This document shows, in pieces, positions 7,905-15,957 of a stretch of 16,923 nt of DNA. Position numbers and translations under genes: made by a program. Location: contig CAKOXR010000019.1 in NCBI GenBank assembly GCA_934130215.1, positions 1 to 16,923 on the forward strand, written 5' to 3'. The notes below the pieces were generated by a model. That model searched no databases and was not told the origin of the DNA. It saw only the letters and a list, made by a program, of their open reading frames with translations. How positions within the stretch are numbered: position 1 is the stretch's first letter; every line of letters begins with the position of its first letter. This stretch comes from an uncultured Bacilli bacterium (GTDB taxonomy: Bacteria; Bacillota_I; Bacilli_A; RF39; UBA660).

Positions 7905-8432
7905 GTGGCATTATATAAAGAAATTGTAACAAAAGCTGTTATTGGAAAAGGAAAAAAGTATTTTAAAAATAATTATAGTATAAAACCAAAAGAGAAACCA
8001 ACAACTGTTTTAGGATGTTGGGTAATTAATCATAAATTTGAAGGATATAAAAGTAATGGTAAAATAGGGGTTGATGGTTCATTCGATGTTAATATATGGT
8101 ATTCATATGATAATGATAGTAAAACAGATGTTATAAGTGAAAGATTAGATTATAACGATATATTTAATGTTAAAATAAAGGAAAATGCTGATTTATCCGG
8201 AGATACTGAGATTATTGTTAGAAGTTTAAAACAACCTACTTGTAGTAAAGTTGTAATTAATGAAGACGATATTAGTTTTGATATTGAAAAAGAATTGGGA
8301 GTTGAAATAGTAGGGGAAACAAAAGTTAAAATTTCTGTTGAGGAAGATGAAGAACCATGGGATGATCTTGTAGATGATGATATAAATAATGAAATTGATA
8401 AAATTGATGATGAATATTTAGATAAAAAATAG
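7905..8432 (+). CDS. cotE: Outer spore coat morphogenetic protein CotE
   Basis: CotE directs assembly of the outer coat on the forespore surface in spore-forming Bacilli. This 175-aa protein (181 aa in B. subtilis) matches it along its length. It has YKEIVTKAVIGKGKKY at 4-19, then PTTVLGCWVINHKFE at 32-46 (B. subtilis has PSSILGCWIINHKYD). DVNIWYSYDNDSKT is at 61-74, the LKQPTC block at 108-113, and VEIVGETKVKISV at 133-145. An acidic tail from 146 is rich in Asp and Glu, as in known CotE. The start is GTG at 7905, 7 nt after GAGGGGG. In B. subtilis cotE follows miaB and ymcA; here two other genes fill the interval, and mutS/mutL are absent downstream. I see no clear sigma-E or sigma-K promoter. 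Its presence implies sporulation now or in recent ancestry. Confidence 0.93.
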   Translation: MALYKEIVTKAVIGKGKKYFKNNYSIKPKEKPTTVLGCWVINHKFEGYKSNGKIGVDGSFDVNIWYSYDNDSKTDVISERLDYNDIFNVKIKENADLSGDTEIIVRSLKQPTCSKVVINEDDISFDIEKELGVEIVGETKVKISVEEDEEPWDDLVDDDINNEIDKIDDEYLDKK

Positions 8433-8451
8433 GACTTAAAAGTCCTATTTT
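8426..8451. terminator. Bidirectional terminator between cotE and the pbp gene
   Basis: A near-perfect 12-bp inverted repeat, AAAATAGGACTT and its complement with a short AA loop, has A/T tracts on both sides. It serves cotE on the + strand and the penicillin-binding protein gene on the - strand. Both stop codons (8430-8432 and 8445-8447) lie within it. Confidence 0.88.
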
Positions 8452-11447
8452 ATTTCTACTTTTCTCCATAGTACATTACTATATGAACCATAAGAAACAA
8501 TATATTTAATTTTATATTTTCCTTTATTATTTGTATTAATATCTGTTATTGGTGTATTTGTATCACTTTCTAAGTAATAAACTTTTTGAACAGTATATTT
8601 AGAACTATCTACTTCTAAACCGTTTTCATATACTTTTACACCTTCATCTATTAATTCTTCTCCTGCATTTATTTTGATTGATGAACTTCCTTTTAATGTT
8701 GATAAAACAAGATTTGTATTAAAAGATGCTGTTATTTCTGTACCAATACTACTATTATCTATGTTATATGTTTTTGTAAATAATTCGTAAGCTGTTTTAA
8801 CAACAAAAGTTGTACTTGCTGTTATTTGATATTCAAATGATGTTCCAGTTGTAGATCCTACATTAACTAATTCACCATTCTCATTTTTAATATATATATT
8901 ATATATAACATTACCTAATGTTTTTTTATTTTGTTCTAACCTTTTATTTAAATATTTTGTTTGATCGCTTTCTTGTTTATAAATACTTTGGAAATATGTT
9001 TTTAAGAATTCAGTATCTAAATATTTTGGTGTTGCTATTGGATCCCATGTTAGAGTTGCTTTTAAACTATGAATATTTATATTTAAATTAGTAACATCAT
9101 TTAATCTTTGGAATCTGTCAGAAACTTCTGTTGGAGCTGTTCCTGTTTTAAATAATTCGTTTGTAATAAATTCTTTAGGTGTAAATTCACTTGCTAGTTT
9201 TGCTGGATATGTATCTTTTTCAATTGCAACTGTTTCAACACCTTGACTTGATATTTTATAAGTTGCATTTTTGTTAAACATTTTATTAGCAATTGCTGCC
9301 CATAATCTATGATTTTGAGTACTACTTAAAATATTATAATATCCTTTATCAGCATATCCTGTTAATTCTGGATAACCATACCATAATGCAATAGAATATT
9401 CAGGATTATAACCTGCTACCCAAAGATCGTTAACAGCATTATAACTCATTTTATATCTTCTCATTGTTTGAGCATCAAAATTTGTTGTTCCAGTTTTAGC
9501 AGCTGCTTGATTTCCAACATAACTTATATATGGATAAGATTTAGCTGTATCCTTTAAAATACTTGTCATCATATATGATGTTTGAGAACTCATTGCTTTT
9601 GTTGTAGTTACTTTATTTTCTACTGTTTCATCTGTTTCTCTATAAACAAATTTTGTAAAACTATGTGGTGTATGATAATAACCACCATTTGCAAATGCTT
9701 GATATGCTCCTGCCATAGAAATAGGTGATTCACCACTTGTTGTACCATTACCATAAGAACCAATTGCATGTGCTTCATGAATATATGTTCCACCTTCATA
9801 TTCAGGATTTAAGTTTAAGTTTGTTACAAATTCTCTTATTTTATTATTGTTAACTGATTGGAATGCTTTTAATGCTGGAATGTTTCTTGATCTTATTAAA
9901 GCAGATCTTAAAGTTTCTAGTCCATCATAACCTCCATCCCAGTTATATATATTTGATCCTGATGAATATTTATGTTGTTCATCTATAACTGGACCATATG
10001 TTGACCAATTGTTGTATTCAATTCCTGGACCATAATCATATAATGGTTTAGCAGTTGAACCAATTTGTCTTTTTATATCGGTAGCATAATTAAAGTTCCA
10101 TACACCAGTCATATGGCGACCATTTGCAACCGCTACTATACCTCCATTATTTACATCAATTACAATGCTTCCTGCTTGTACTTTATCGTTTTCCCATTTA
10201 TAACTTTCACCATTAAATATTTTGTTCATTGAATCTTGTTTAGATCTATCCATTGTTGTATAAATTTCAAGAGGTGTTACATATGGGTTTACTCCTTTAC
10301 CATTTTCATCTTTTGTAAAATTGTATATTTCATCTATAACAGTATCAATAAAAGATTGATATTCAGAACCATTTGAAACATTATCAACTAGTAAACTTTC
10401 AACTGGAATTGATTCTGCTAGTTTTCTTTCTTCGTTTGTTATATAACCATGTAATTCCATTAAATATAAAACAGTATTTCTTCTTGCTGATGCTCCAGTT
10501 GGGTTTTTAAATGGATTTAATGCATTTGGTGCTTGGAATAAACCAGCAAGTAATGATGCTTCTGCTAGATTTAAATCTTTTGCATGTTTTCCAAAATATG
10601 TTTTTGATGCTTGTTCAACTCCACATGCACTTGCTCCTAAACATGTATCATTAACATAAAGTTCAATTATTTGTTGTTTTGTATAATTTTTTTCTATTTG
10701 AAATACTGATACATATACATCTTTAAATTTACGAATTATACCTTTTATTCCATGGGCATCAGTTCCATTAATATTGTTTTTTGCTATTTGCATTGTTAAT
10801 GTTGATGCTCCCCCAGCTGCTTTTCCTAGTAATTGTCCAAATGTTGCTTTGGCGAATCTTGGTATATCAACACCATTATGTTGAAAGAATCTTGAGTCTT
10901 CTGTTGCTATAATAGCATCTACTAAAACTTCTGATATTTCATCATATGTTATTTTTTCACGATTTCCTTCAGAAGGAAATAACCTTGCAAATTCTTTACC
11001 ATCTTTATCATATAAAACTGTTGCTTCTTTTTTTACTAAATTATCGGGATTAAATTTTTCTGTTGTTATTGCAATATATGTAAAAAATATACCTATACAT
11101 ATTAAACCTACTAAAAATAGAGAACAGAAGAATATAAGAATATATCTTATTACTTTTGTATAAAGTGGTTCTGTTTTAATTTTTTTTGATTTTTTAGTTT
11201 TTTTTGTTTTTTTCTTTTTCACAAACATACCTCGTTTCCAAAATATAAAACTTGTTATTAAATCTAATATAATTGTTATTCCTAAACTAAAATACCATTT
11301 TAGATAGAATAATAATATTATAAATAAAATTAATGATGATAGTCCTATTATAAAATAGATTTTGTTTTCTAAAATAAAATCATAAGATGTAAAATATACT
11401 GTTTTAATTTTAGAAAACAAATTTTTAAAAAATTTTTTAATTTTCAT
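8445..11447 (-). CDS. Class A penicillin-binding protein (PBP1A type), GT51 plus transpeptidase
   Basis: This bifunctional enzyme polymerises lipid II and cross-links peptidoglycan outside the membrane. The ATG at 11447 is chosen because GGAGG precedes it inside recU; it gives 1000 aa, longer than typical PBP1 proteins. A TM hairpin lies at about 30-70, then a Lys-rich cytosolic linker (77-91) and the usual signal anchor (101-126). The GT51 domain has TEDSRFFQHNG (catalytic E183) and GGASTLTMQIAK. The transpeptidase motifs are STAK (S464), SRN (520-522) and KTGTT (651-655), all intact. A Cys pair (C269, C275) sits in the GT51 NDTCLGASACGVE segment. The C-terminal 230 residues carry an FN3-like fold apparently split by a charged helix (about 808-842) and then an Ig-like domain (about 915-1000), plausibly wall-binding. 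It is co-transcribed and overlapping with recU, as recU-ponA are linked in B. subtilis. Confidence 0.95.
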   Translation of the reverse strand: MKIKKFFKNLFSKIKTVYFTSYDFILENKIYFIIGLSSLILFIILLFYLKWYFSLGITIILDLITSFIFWKRGMFVKKKKTKKTKKSKKIKTEPLYTKVIRYILIFFCSLFLVGLICIGIFFTYIAITTEKFNPDNLVKKEATVLYDKDGKEFARLFPSEGNREKITYDEISEVLVDAIIATEDSRFFQHNGVDIPRFAKATFGQLLGKAAGGASTLTMQIAKNNINGTDAHGIKGIIRKFKDVYVSVFQIEKNYTKQQIIELYVNDTCLGASACGVEQASKTYFGKHAKDLNLAEASLLAGLFQAPNALNPFKNPTGASARRNTVLYLMELHGYITNEERKLAESIPVESLLVDNVSNGSEYQSFIDTVIDEIYNFTKDENGKGVNPYVTPLEIYTTMDRSKQDSMNKIFNGESYKWENDKVQAGSIVIDVNNGGIVAVANGRHMTGVWNFNYATDIKRQIGSTAKPLYDYGPGIEYNNWSTYGPVIDEQHKYSSGSNIYNWDGGYDGLETLRSALIRSRNIPALKAFQSVNNNKIREFVTNLNLNPEYEGGTYIHEAHAIGSYGNGTTSGESPISMAGAYQAFANGGYYHTPHSFTKFVYRETDETVENKVTTTKAMSSQTSYMMTSILKDTAKSYPYISYVGNQAAAKTGTTNFDAQTMRRYKMSYNAVNDLWVAGYNPEYSIALWYGYPELTGYADKGYYNILSSTQNHRLWAAIANKMFNKNATYKISSQGVETVAIEKDTYPAKLASEFTPKEFITNELFKTGTAPTEVSDRFQRLNDVTNLNINIHSLKATLTWDPIATPKYLDTEFLKTYFQSIYKQESDQTKYLNKRLEQNKKTLGNVIYNIYIKNENGELVNVGSTTGTSFEYQITASTTFVVKTAYELFTKTYNIDNSSIGTEITASFNTNLVLSTLKGSSSIKINAGEELIDEGVKVYENGLEVDSSKYTVQKVYYLESDTNTPITDINTNNKGKYKIKYIVSYGSYSNVLWRKVEIK

Positions 11448-12006
11448 TATTGCCTCCAAAATATAAATATTCGATTATTTTTAAAAAATCACATCGAGGA
11501 TTATATTTATCTTTTATTAAATATCCTTTCGTTTTAAAATATGAGTAAGGAATAGTTGATTTTTTATTGTTTTCTATATAATCAAATAAGTCTTCTGCTT
11601 TTAAATAAAATGTTTCTTTCTTAGATGTAAACCTAATTATTAAAAAACCAATTCCTCCATGTTTTACTATATTTTTTAAATGGTTAATTTGATGAGCATG
11701 AATATTTCTTAAAGGAAATGATTCACATTTTGTTTCTTTTGCTTCAAAATCAATATATTTTCCTTTATAGATACCATTATAATCAGTTGTTGATGGTGCT
11801 TTAAAATGAGCTTCTTTTATAATAACATCATTATTTAAATAATCAACTTTATTTATACAAATAGGGGTTGGTTTTTTATATATTATAGCTTTATCAATTA
11901 ATAAATAATAATTACAAGTTGTATTTAGATCTGATTCTAAATTCATACCTCTATTTCCATAATTAATTTGATGATTAGGTTTTATTATTCCTTTTGGATA
12001 GTTCAT
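11437..12006 (-). CDS. recU: Holliday junction resolvase RecU
   Basis: RecU cuts Holliday junctions during recombination and chromosome segregation in Bacillota. From ATG 12006 the protein has 189 aa (206 in B. subtilis). The N-terminal part has NRGMNLESDLN (18-28) and a YKKPTPI segment. The nuclease core STTDYNGIYKGKYIDFEAKE places the metal-binding and catalytic residues at D75, E88 and K90. FPLRNIHAHQINHL follows, and the family's C-terminal IIEYLYF is near 177-183. The ATG at 12006 is supported by GGTGA five bases upstream; the in-frame TTG at 12018 has no ribosome-binding site. Its last 11 bases overlap the pbp start, so translation of the pair is probably coupled. It is divergent from the 41-aa gene. 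Confidence 0.95.
   Translation of the reverse strand: MNYPKGIIKPNHQINYGNRGMNLESDLNTTCNYYLLIDKAIIYKKPTPICINKVDYLNNDVIIKEAHFKAPSTTDYNGIYKGKYIDFEAKETKCESFPLRNIHAHQINHLKNIVKHGGIGFLIIRFTSKKETFYLKAEDLFDYIENNKKSTIPYSYFKTKGYLIKDKYNPRCDFLKIIEYLYFGGNNEN
11452..11457 (-). promoter_or_regulatory. Ribosome-binding site for pbp inside recU
   Basis: On the minus strand GGAGGC lies 4 nt before the ATG at 11447, in the recU codons for Gly-Gly. It selects this ATG over the in-frame TTG at 11459, which would overlap the ribosome-binding site itself. Confidence 0.8.
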
Positions 12007-12022
12007 GCAGTTCACCAATAAT

Positions 12023-12051
12023 ATTATACTATAAAATTAAATAAAAAAAAA
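12023..12051 (-). promoter_or_regulatory. Promoter for the recU-pbp operon
   Basis: On the minus strand there is a consensus -10 TATAAT (12028 to 12023). Only a T-tract occupies the -35 position 17 bp upstream. Transcription would begin near 12016, at the first base of the recU ribosome-binding site. Confidence 0.5.
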
Positions 12052-12069
12052 GATGGCTATTTTGGGTGT

Positions 12070-12107
12070 TATAATATATTGTAAAATAATGTAAATTATG
12101 GTATTAT
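12070..12107 (+). promoter_or_regulatory. Candidate promoters for the 41-aa/516-aa unit
   Basis: Two overlapping options exist. An extended -10, TGT then TATAAT (12070-12075), has no good -35. The second has -35 TTGTAA (12079-12084), a 17-bp spacer and -10 TATTAT (12102-12107), which would start RNA near 12114 at the GGTGGT ribosome-binding site. Confidence 0.45.
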
Positions 12108-12123
12108 TAATATGGTGGTAATT

Positions 12124-12249
12124 ATGTATGATTTAGATGGTAAAGAGATTAAAATTTTTCAAGAATCTGAGATTGAAAATAATAAAATGGATGATATTGA
12201 GGATACTATTGATTTAACTGAAATTGTTGAGGAGATAAATAATGAATAG
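12124..12249 (+). CDS. Small acidic protein, 41 aa, coupled to the 516-aa gene
   Basis: I do not recognise this short gene. The peptide begins MYDLDGKEIK and has 15 acidic against 3 basic residues, with no Cys, TM segment or signal peptide; the second half (DDIEDTIDLTEIVEE) could form a helix. Support for coding: a GGTGGT ribosome-binding site 4 nt upstream, a promoter just before it, and a stop (TAG at 12247-12249) that overlaps the next ATG (12242) by 8 nt. Its last codons also hold the GAGGAG ribosome-binding site of that gene. An in-frame ATG at 12112 would add four residues but lacks a ribosome-binding site. It may be a protein partner or a translational leader of the downstream gene. 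Confidence 0.6.
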   Translation: MYDLDGKEIKIFQESEIENNKMDDIEDTIDLTEIVEEINNE

Positions 12250-13792
12250 AGAATATATTGATGGTTTTTTAAATTATTTGACTTCATTATATAATTATAA
12301 TAAAAGCAATAGTCCTGATTTTGTTATGGAGCCTGGTATGGTTTATACAGTTCTTGTTTCTTATGGTCTTCTTGGTGTTATGGAAAATGTTGAGCCTTTG
12401 TTTAATATTTGGATTGATAGATTTAAGAAAAGACCTGGTATTGCAGTTTTTAAAGCTGATGATTGGAAATATTTTTGTCAGTTTATTAATTGTGAACATA
12501 GTATGAAAGATGCTATTAAATTATATATTCCTTTAAAAAGTCATAATTTAGATTTAAATGTTTCTAAAATATTTGAGTTTTTAAGATCGAATAATATTAA
12601 ACATATTTCTAAAGTTGGTAAATTAATTAGAAATGATAATATAGTAATTAGAGTTGGGTTTAAAGAAGATGCTTTAAAAATAATTGATTTTATTAATAAT
12701 GATCCTGATATTAAAAAAGAATTAAATCCTGTTAGTCCTTTAACTTTGAATTATAAAGGTGTTGGTATTACTAAAGATGGAAATCGAGCATATAACTTTG
12801 AATTATCAGTTATTCTTGCAGAATGTTTAAATAAGGGAATGAATTTAGATTGGGCAAGATTTAGTAATTATTTAAAACAAAAAAGTGATGTTGAATTAAA
12901 TCCTGATTTAAAAATGATTTATGAAATTGGTTATAAAACTCTTAGAAATTATGAATTAGATGATATACTTAAAACAAATAATGGAAAAGTTAAGGATAGT
13001 TCTATTTTATATACTGTAATTGATGCGAATAAGAAAAAATATGGAGCTAATCAGGTTATGTTTGCTTTAACTAGATATATTAAAAATAATGATTCAACTG
13101 GTTTTACAAGAGGTAATATACCAAATCGTAATTTGAGATTGGAGCTTGAATATAATTTAAGTCCTAATGATGTTTTAAAAATTGTTGAAGATAAAATTGG
13201 TAGTTTTTCTTCTATTGAAGAAGGATGCGAAAAATTTATTAATTCAATATATGCAGATGATATATCTTTAGAAAAAGAAACAAAAATAAAAAAAGAAAAT
13301 TTATTTTTTGATTCTTTAAAAGAAGTTTATAATCGTTATGGTTATGAAGTATTAATTGAAACAATTAAAAAAAGTTTTATTGATAAAAAAGATATTATTA
13401 TTAAAATAATAGAGATATCATATCCTCAAATGAGTAAATTGGAAATAAATGATTCTATTAATAATGGAAACTATATTTATTTAATTGGTAATTTAGTTAA
13501 AGGATATGAGGATATACAAGATAAACCAAAAGAAAAACAAATTTCTTATTTTGATTCTTTAGTAAAAATTTATAATGAATTTGGAACTACTGTTTTATTG
13601 ATGCAAGTTACAAAAGATTTAAAAAACAATGAAAAAAGAGAAGAAATTAAAAATATTATTAAAAAAATTAAACCAGATTTATTAGAAGATAGAATTGAAT
13701 TTATAATAAATACTGGTTTTGGACAAGAAATGATAATTAATGAAATTATAAAAAGTACAGAAAAAAACAAAAAATATAAGAGTGAAATTTAA
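12242..13792 (+). CDS. Conserved-looking 516-aa protein, HopA1-like centre and C-terminal repeats
   Basis: The function is unknown. The protein is soluble with no signal or TM segment. Residues 90-197 run: strand IKLYIPLK, helix, strand with KVGKLIRNDNIVIRV, helix, then PLTLNYKGVGITKDG and a long helix. This order resembles the T3SS-effector HopA1 family, which also occurs in Bacillota and relates to lyase-like folds; that match is by eye and weak. Three similar segments follow near 255-316, 355-408 and 436-491, each opening with a motif like FDSLxxVYNxYG and a long helix, probably a tandem helical repeat. A Lys/Asn-rich tail ends the protein. The ATG at 12242 has GAGGAG seven bases upstream and overlaps the 41-aa gene. 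A palindrome (13780-13801) covers its 3' end. It lies directly upstream of priA on the same strand. Confidence 0.75.
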   Translation: MNREYIDGFLNYLTSLYNYNKSNSPDFVMEPGMVYTVLVSYGLLGVMENVEPLFNIWIDRFKKRPGIAVFKADDWKYFCQFINCEHSMKDAIKLYIPLKSHNLDLNVSKIFEFLRSNNIKHISKVGKLIRNDNIVIRVGFKEDALKIIDFINNDPDIKKELNPVSPLTLNYKGVGITKDGNRAYNFELSVILAECLNKGMNLDWARFSNYLKQKSDVELNPDLKMIYEIGYKTLRNYELDDILKTNNGKVKDSSILYTVIDANKKKYGANQVMFALTRYIKNNDSTGFTRGNIPNRNLRLELEYNLSPNDVLKIVEDKIGSFSSIEEGCEKFINSIYADDISLEKETKIKKENLFFDSLKEVYNRYGYEVLIETIKKSFIDKKDIIIKIIEISYPQMSKLEINDSINNGNYIYLIGNLVKGYEDIQDKPKEKQISYFDSLVKIYNEFGTTVLLMQVTKDLKNNEKREEIKNIIKKIKPDLLEDRIEFIINTGFGQEMIINEIIKSTEKNKKYKSEI

Positions 13793-13801
13793 ATTTCACT
13801 C
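13780..13801. repeat. Perfect 22-bp palindrome before priA
   Basis: The arms GAGTGAAATTT and AAATTTCACTC meet with no spacer and span the stop codon of the 516-aa gene. The + strand downstream side (CCTTATAATT) lacks a T-run, so it is a weak terminator there. The minus-strand side is T-rich. It may act as an attenuating hairpin or an operator for priA. Confidence 0.6.
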
Positions 13802-13821
13802 CTTATAATTATGGGGGAATT

Positions 13822-15957
13822 ATGAAATATATTGGTGTTATAGTTGAGTTAACTAATAAAAATACAGATAAAATATTTACTTATAAAACTTCTAGTTATA
13901 AAAATATTAAAATTGGGGAAAGAGTTATTGTCCCTTTTGGTAATAGAACTTTAGAAGGTTTTGTTGTTTCAATAGATGATAATAAACCAGATTATGAATG
14001 TAGAGATATTATATCTGTTATCGATAATGAACCAGTTTTAAATGATGAATTACTTGAACTTGGAAAATATATGTCAAAAAAAACATTTAGTAGTTTATCT
14101 AGTTGTTATCAAACTATGTTACCTAAAGGATTAAAAGCTAAAAAAAACTTTAATATTAATATAAAATATGATAAATATATTGTTATAAATAAAGATAGTA
14201 TATTAGAAGGCAAAAGAAAAGAAATATATGATTTTATTAAAAAAAATGGAAAAGTTTTAAAAAAAGATTTAAATTTTTCAAATTATATGATAGATGATTT
14301 AATAAAAAAAAATATTTTAAAAATTGTTTATGAAGAAGTAAATAGATTAAAAGAAAAAGATAATTATAATTATAAAATTCATGATTTAAATTTAGAGCAA
14401 AAAAAAGCTTTTGATACTATAATTAATAGTACTGGTTTTAAACCTTTTCTTTTACATGGTGTAACAGGTAGTGGTAAAACAGAGGTTTATATGCATGTTA
14501 TAGATGAAGTTTTAAAAGAAAATAAGGAAGTTATATTATTAGTTCCTGAAATAAGTTTAACTTCACAATTAACAAATATTTTTAAATCTCGTTATAAAGG
14601 AAATGTTGCTATTTTACATAGTGGTTTATCAGATGGAGAAAAATTTGATGAATTTAGAAAAATAAAAAATAAAACAGTTAATATTGTAGTTGGTGCAAGA
14701 AGTGCTATATTTGCACCATTTACAAATATTGGTTTGATTATTATTGATGAAGAACAATCAAGCTCTTATCATCAAGAAAGTTCGCCTACTTATAGTGCTA
14801 TTGATATTGCTTTAAAGAGGGGAAAATATCATAATTGTAAGGTTATATTAGGGAGTGCTACTCCTTCTATTGAAAGTTATACAAGAAGTAAATTAAATAT
14901 ATATACTTTAATTGAACTTAAAAATAGAGTCAATAATCAAGAACCAAAAGTTTATTATGTTGATATGTGTAATGAATATAAAAGAGGTAATTTTATTATT
15001 TCTGATTTACTTAAAACAAAAATACAAAATAGATTACTTAAAAAAGAACAAATTATTATTTTATTAAATCGTAGGGGATATACTACTAGTTTAGTATGTT
15101 CTAATTGTTCGAATGTTATTAAATGTCCTAAATGTGATATTCCTCTTGTTTATCATAAATCTATTAATAAGTTAAAGTGTCATTATTGTAGTTATGAAGA
15201 AATATTACCTAAAGTATGTCCCAAATGTAATAAAAAATTAAATTTTCATGGAATTGGAACTGAAAGATTAGAGGAAACATTAAAAGAAATGTTTGATTGT
15301 AGTATAATTAGAATGGATAATGATACAACTAGTAAAAAAGGATCACATGAACAAATAGTTGAATCTTTTCGGAATAATGAATATGATATTTTAATTGGAA
15401 CTCAAATGATAGCAAAAGGATTAGATTTTGATAATGTTACATTGGTTGGGGTTATAAATGGTGATGCTTCTTTAAATTTTCCTGATTTTAGAAGTGGTGA
15501 GAGAACTTTTGAACTTTTAAATCAAGTTGCAGGTAGATCTGGAAGAAGTAATAAAAGAGGAGAAGTTGTTATTCAAGGATTTAATATAGATCATTATAGT
15601 ATTAGATTTGCAGGAAATAATGATTATAAAGGTTTTTATGAAATGGAAATGAAAATAAGAAAAAAATTAAATTATCCTCCTTATTGTTCTTTATTATTAA
15701 TAAAAATAATGGATAAAAATATTGATAATTGTTTTAAAGAAGGAGATAAGATTATAAATTATTTAAAACAAGATGGTATTACTTTACTTGGTCCATCTAG
15801 TTCATTAATTCCTAAAATTAATAATATTTATTGTGTTCAAATTATTGTTAAATATAAAGAATATAAACAAATATATGAAAAAATTAAATTTATAAATAAT
15901 CAATATAAAGAAAGTAAAATAAAGGTAATACTTGAAATTAACCCTTTAAGGTTATAA
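13822..15957 (+). CDS. priA: Primosomal replication-restart helicase PriA
   Basis: PriA is a 3'-5' superfamily 2 DNA helicase that recognises stalled forks and reloads the replisome. The 711-aa protein starts with the 3'-binding domain (1-105) and a winged-helix part (about 120-175). The Walker A motif GVTGSGKT is at 213-220, motif II is DEEQ (309-312) and motif III is GSAT (344-347). Eight zinc-binding cysteines form four pairs: C426/C429, C435/C438, C453/C456 and C466/C469. Motif V is IGTQMIAKGLDF and motif VI is QVAGRSGR (568-575). Motif II normally reads DEEH, so Gln312 replaces the His. The start ATG has GGGGGA close upstream. In Bacillus priA is followed by def and fmt; here a convergent gene separates it from fmt and def is absent. 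It ends in a bidirectional terminator. Confidence 0.96.
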   Translation: MKYIGVIVELTNKNTDKIFTYKTSSYKNIKIGERVIVPFGNRTLEGFVVSIDDNKPDYECRDIISVIDNEPVLNDELLELGKYMSKKTFSSLSSCYQTMLPKGLKAKKNFNINIKYDKYIVINKDSILEGKRKEIYDFIKKNGKVLKKDLNFSNYMIDDLIKKNILKIVYEEVNRLKEKDNYNYKIHDLNLEQKKAFDTIINSTGFKPFLLHGVTGSGKTEVYMHVIDEVLKENKEVILLVPEISLTSQLTNIFKSRYKGNVAILHSGLSDGEKFDEFRKIKNKTVNIVVGARSAIFAPFTNIGLIIIDEEQSSSYHQESSPTYSAIDIALKRGKYHNCKVILGSATPSIESYTRSKLNIYTLIELKNRVNNQEPKVYYVDMCNEYKRGNFIISDLLKTKIQNRLLKKEQIIILLNRRGYTTSLVCSNCSNVIKCPKCDIPLVYHKSINKLKCHYCSYEEILPKVCPKCNKKLNFHGIGTERLEETLKEMFDCSIIRMDNDTTSKKGSHEQIVESFRNNEYDILIGTQMIAKGLDFDNVTLVGVINGDASLNFPDFRSGERTFELLNQVAGRSGRSNKRGEVVIQGFNIDHYSIRFAGNNDYKGFYEMEMKIRKKLNYPPYCSLLLIKIMDKNIDNCFKEGDKIINYLKQDGITLLGPSSSLIPKINNIYCVQIIVKYKEYKQIYEKIKFINNQYKESKIKVILEINPLRL

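Noticed and set aside
11448..11459. TTG start for the penicillin-binding protein
   Set aside because: The TTG overlaps the GGAGG that serves the ATG at 11447.
12007..12018. TTG start for recU
   Set aside because: GGTGA lies between it and ATG 12006, where the family-like N-terminus begins.
12007..12123. RNA gene or riboswitch in the recU divergent intergenic region
   Set aside because: The region is about 117 bp, explained by divergent promoters and an A-tract, with no stable structure seen.
12287..12506. Two short open frames (61 and 70 codons) on both strands
   Set aside because: They overlap the start of the 516-aa gene in other frames and have no ribosome-binding site; composition reflects the host gene.
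13570..13770. Minus-strand 66-codon open frame
   Set aside because: It is antisense to the 516-aa gene's last repeat; its hydrophobic look comes from reverse-reading Lys/Asn/Ile codons.
13804..13809. Firm promoter call for priA at TATAAT
   Set aside because: There is no -35 or TG extension, and TATAAT is frequent by chance in such AT-rich sequence.
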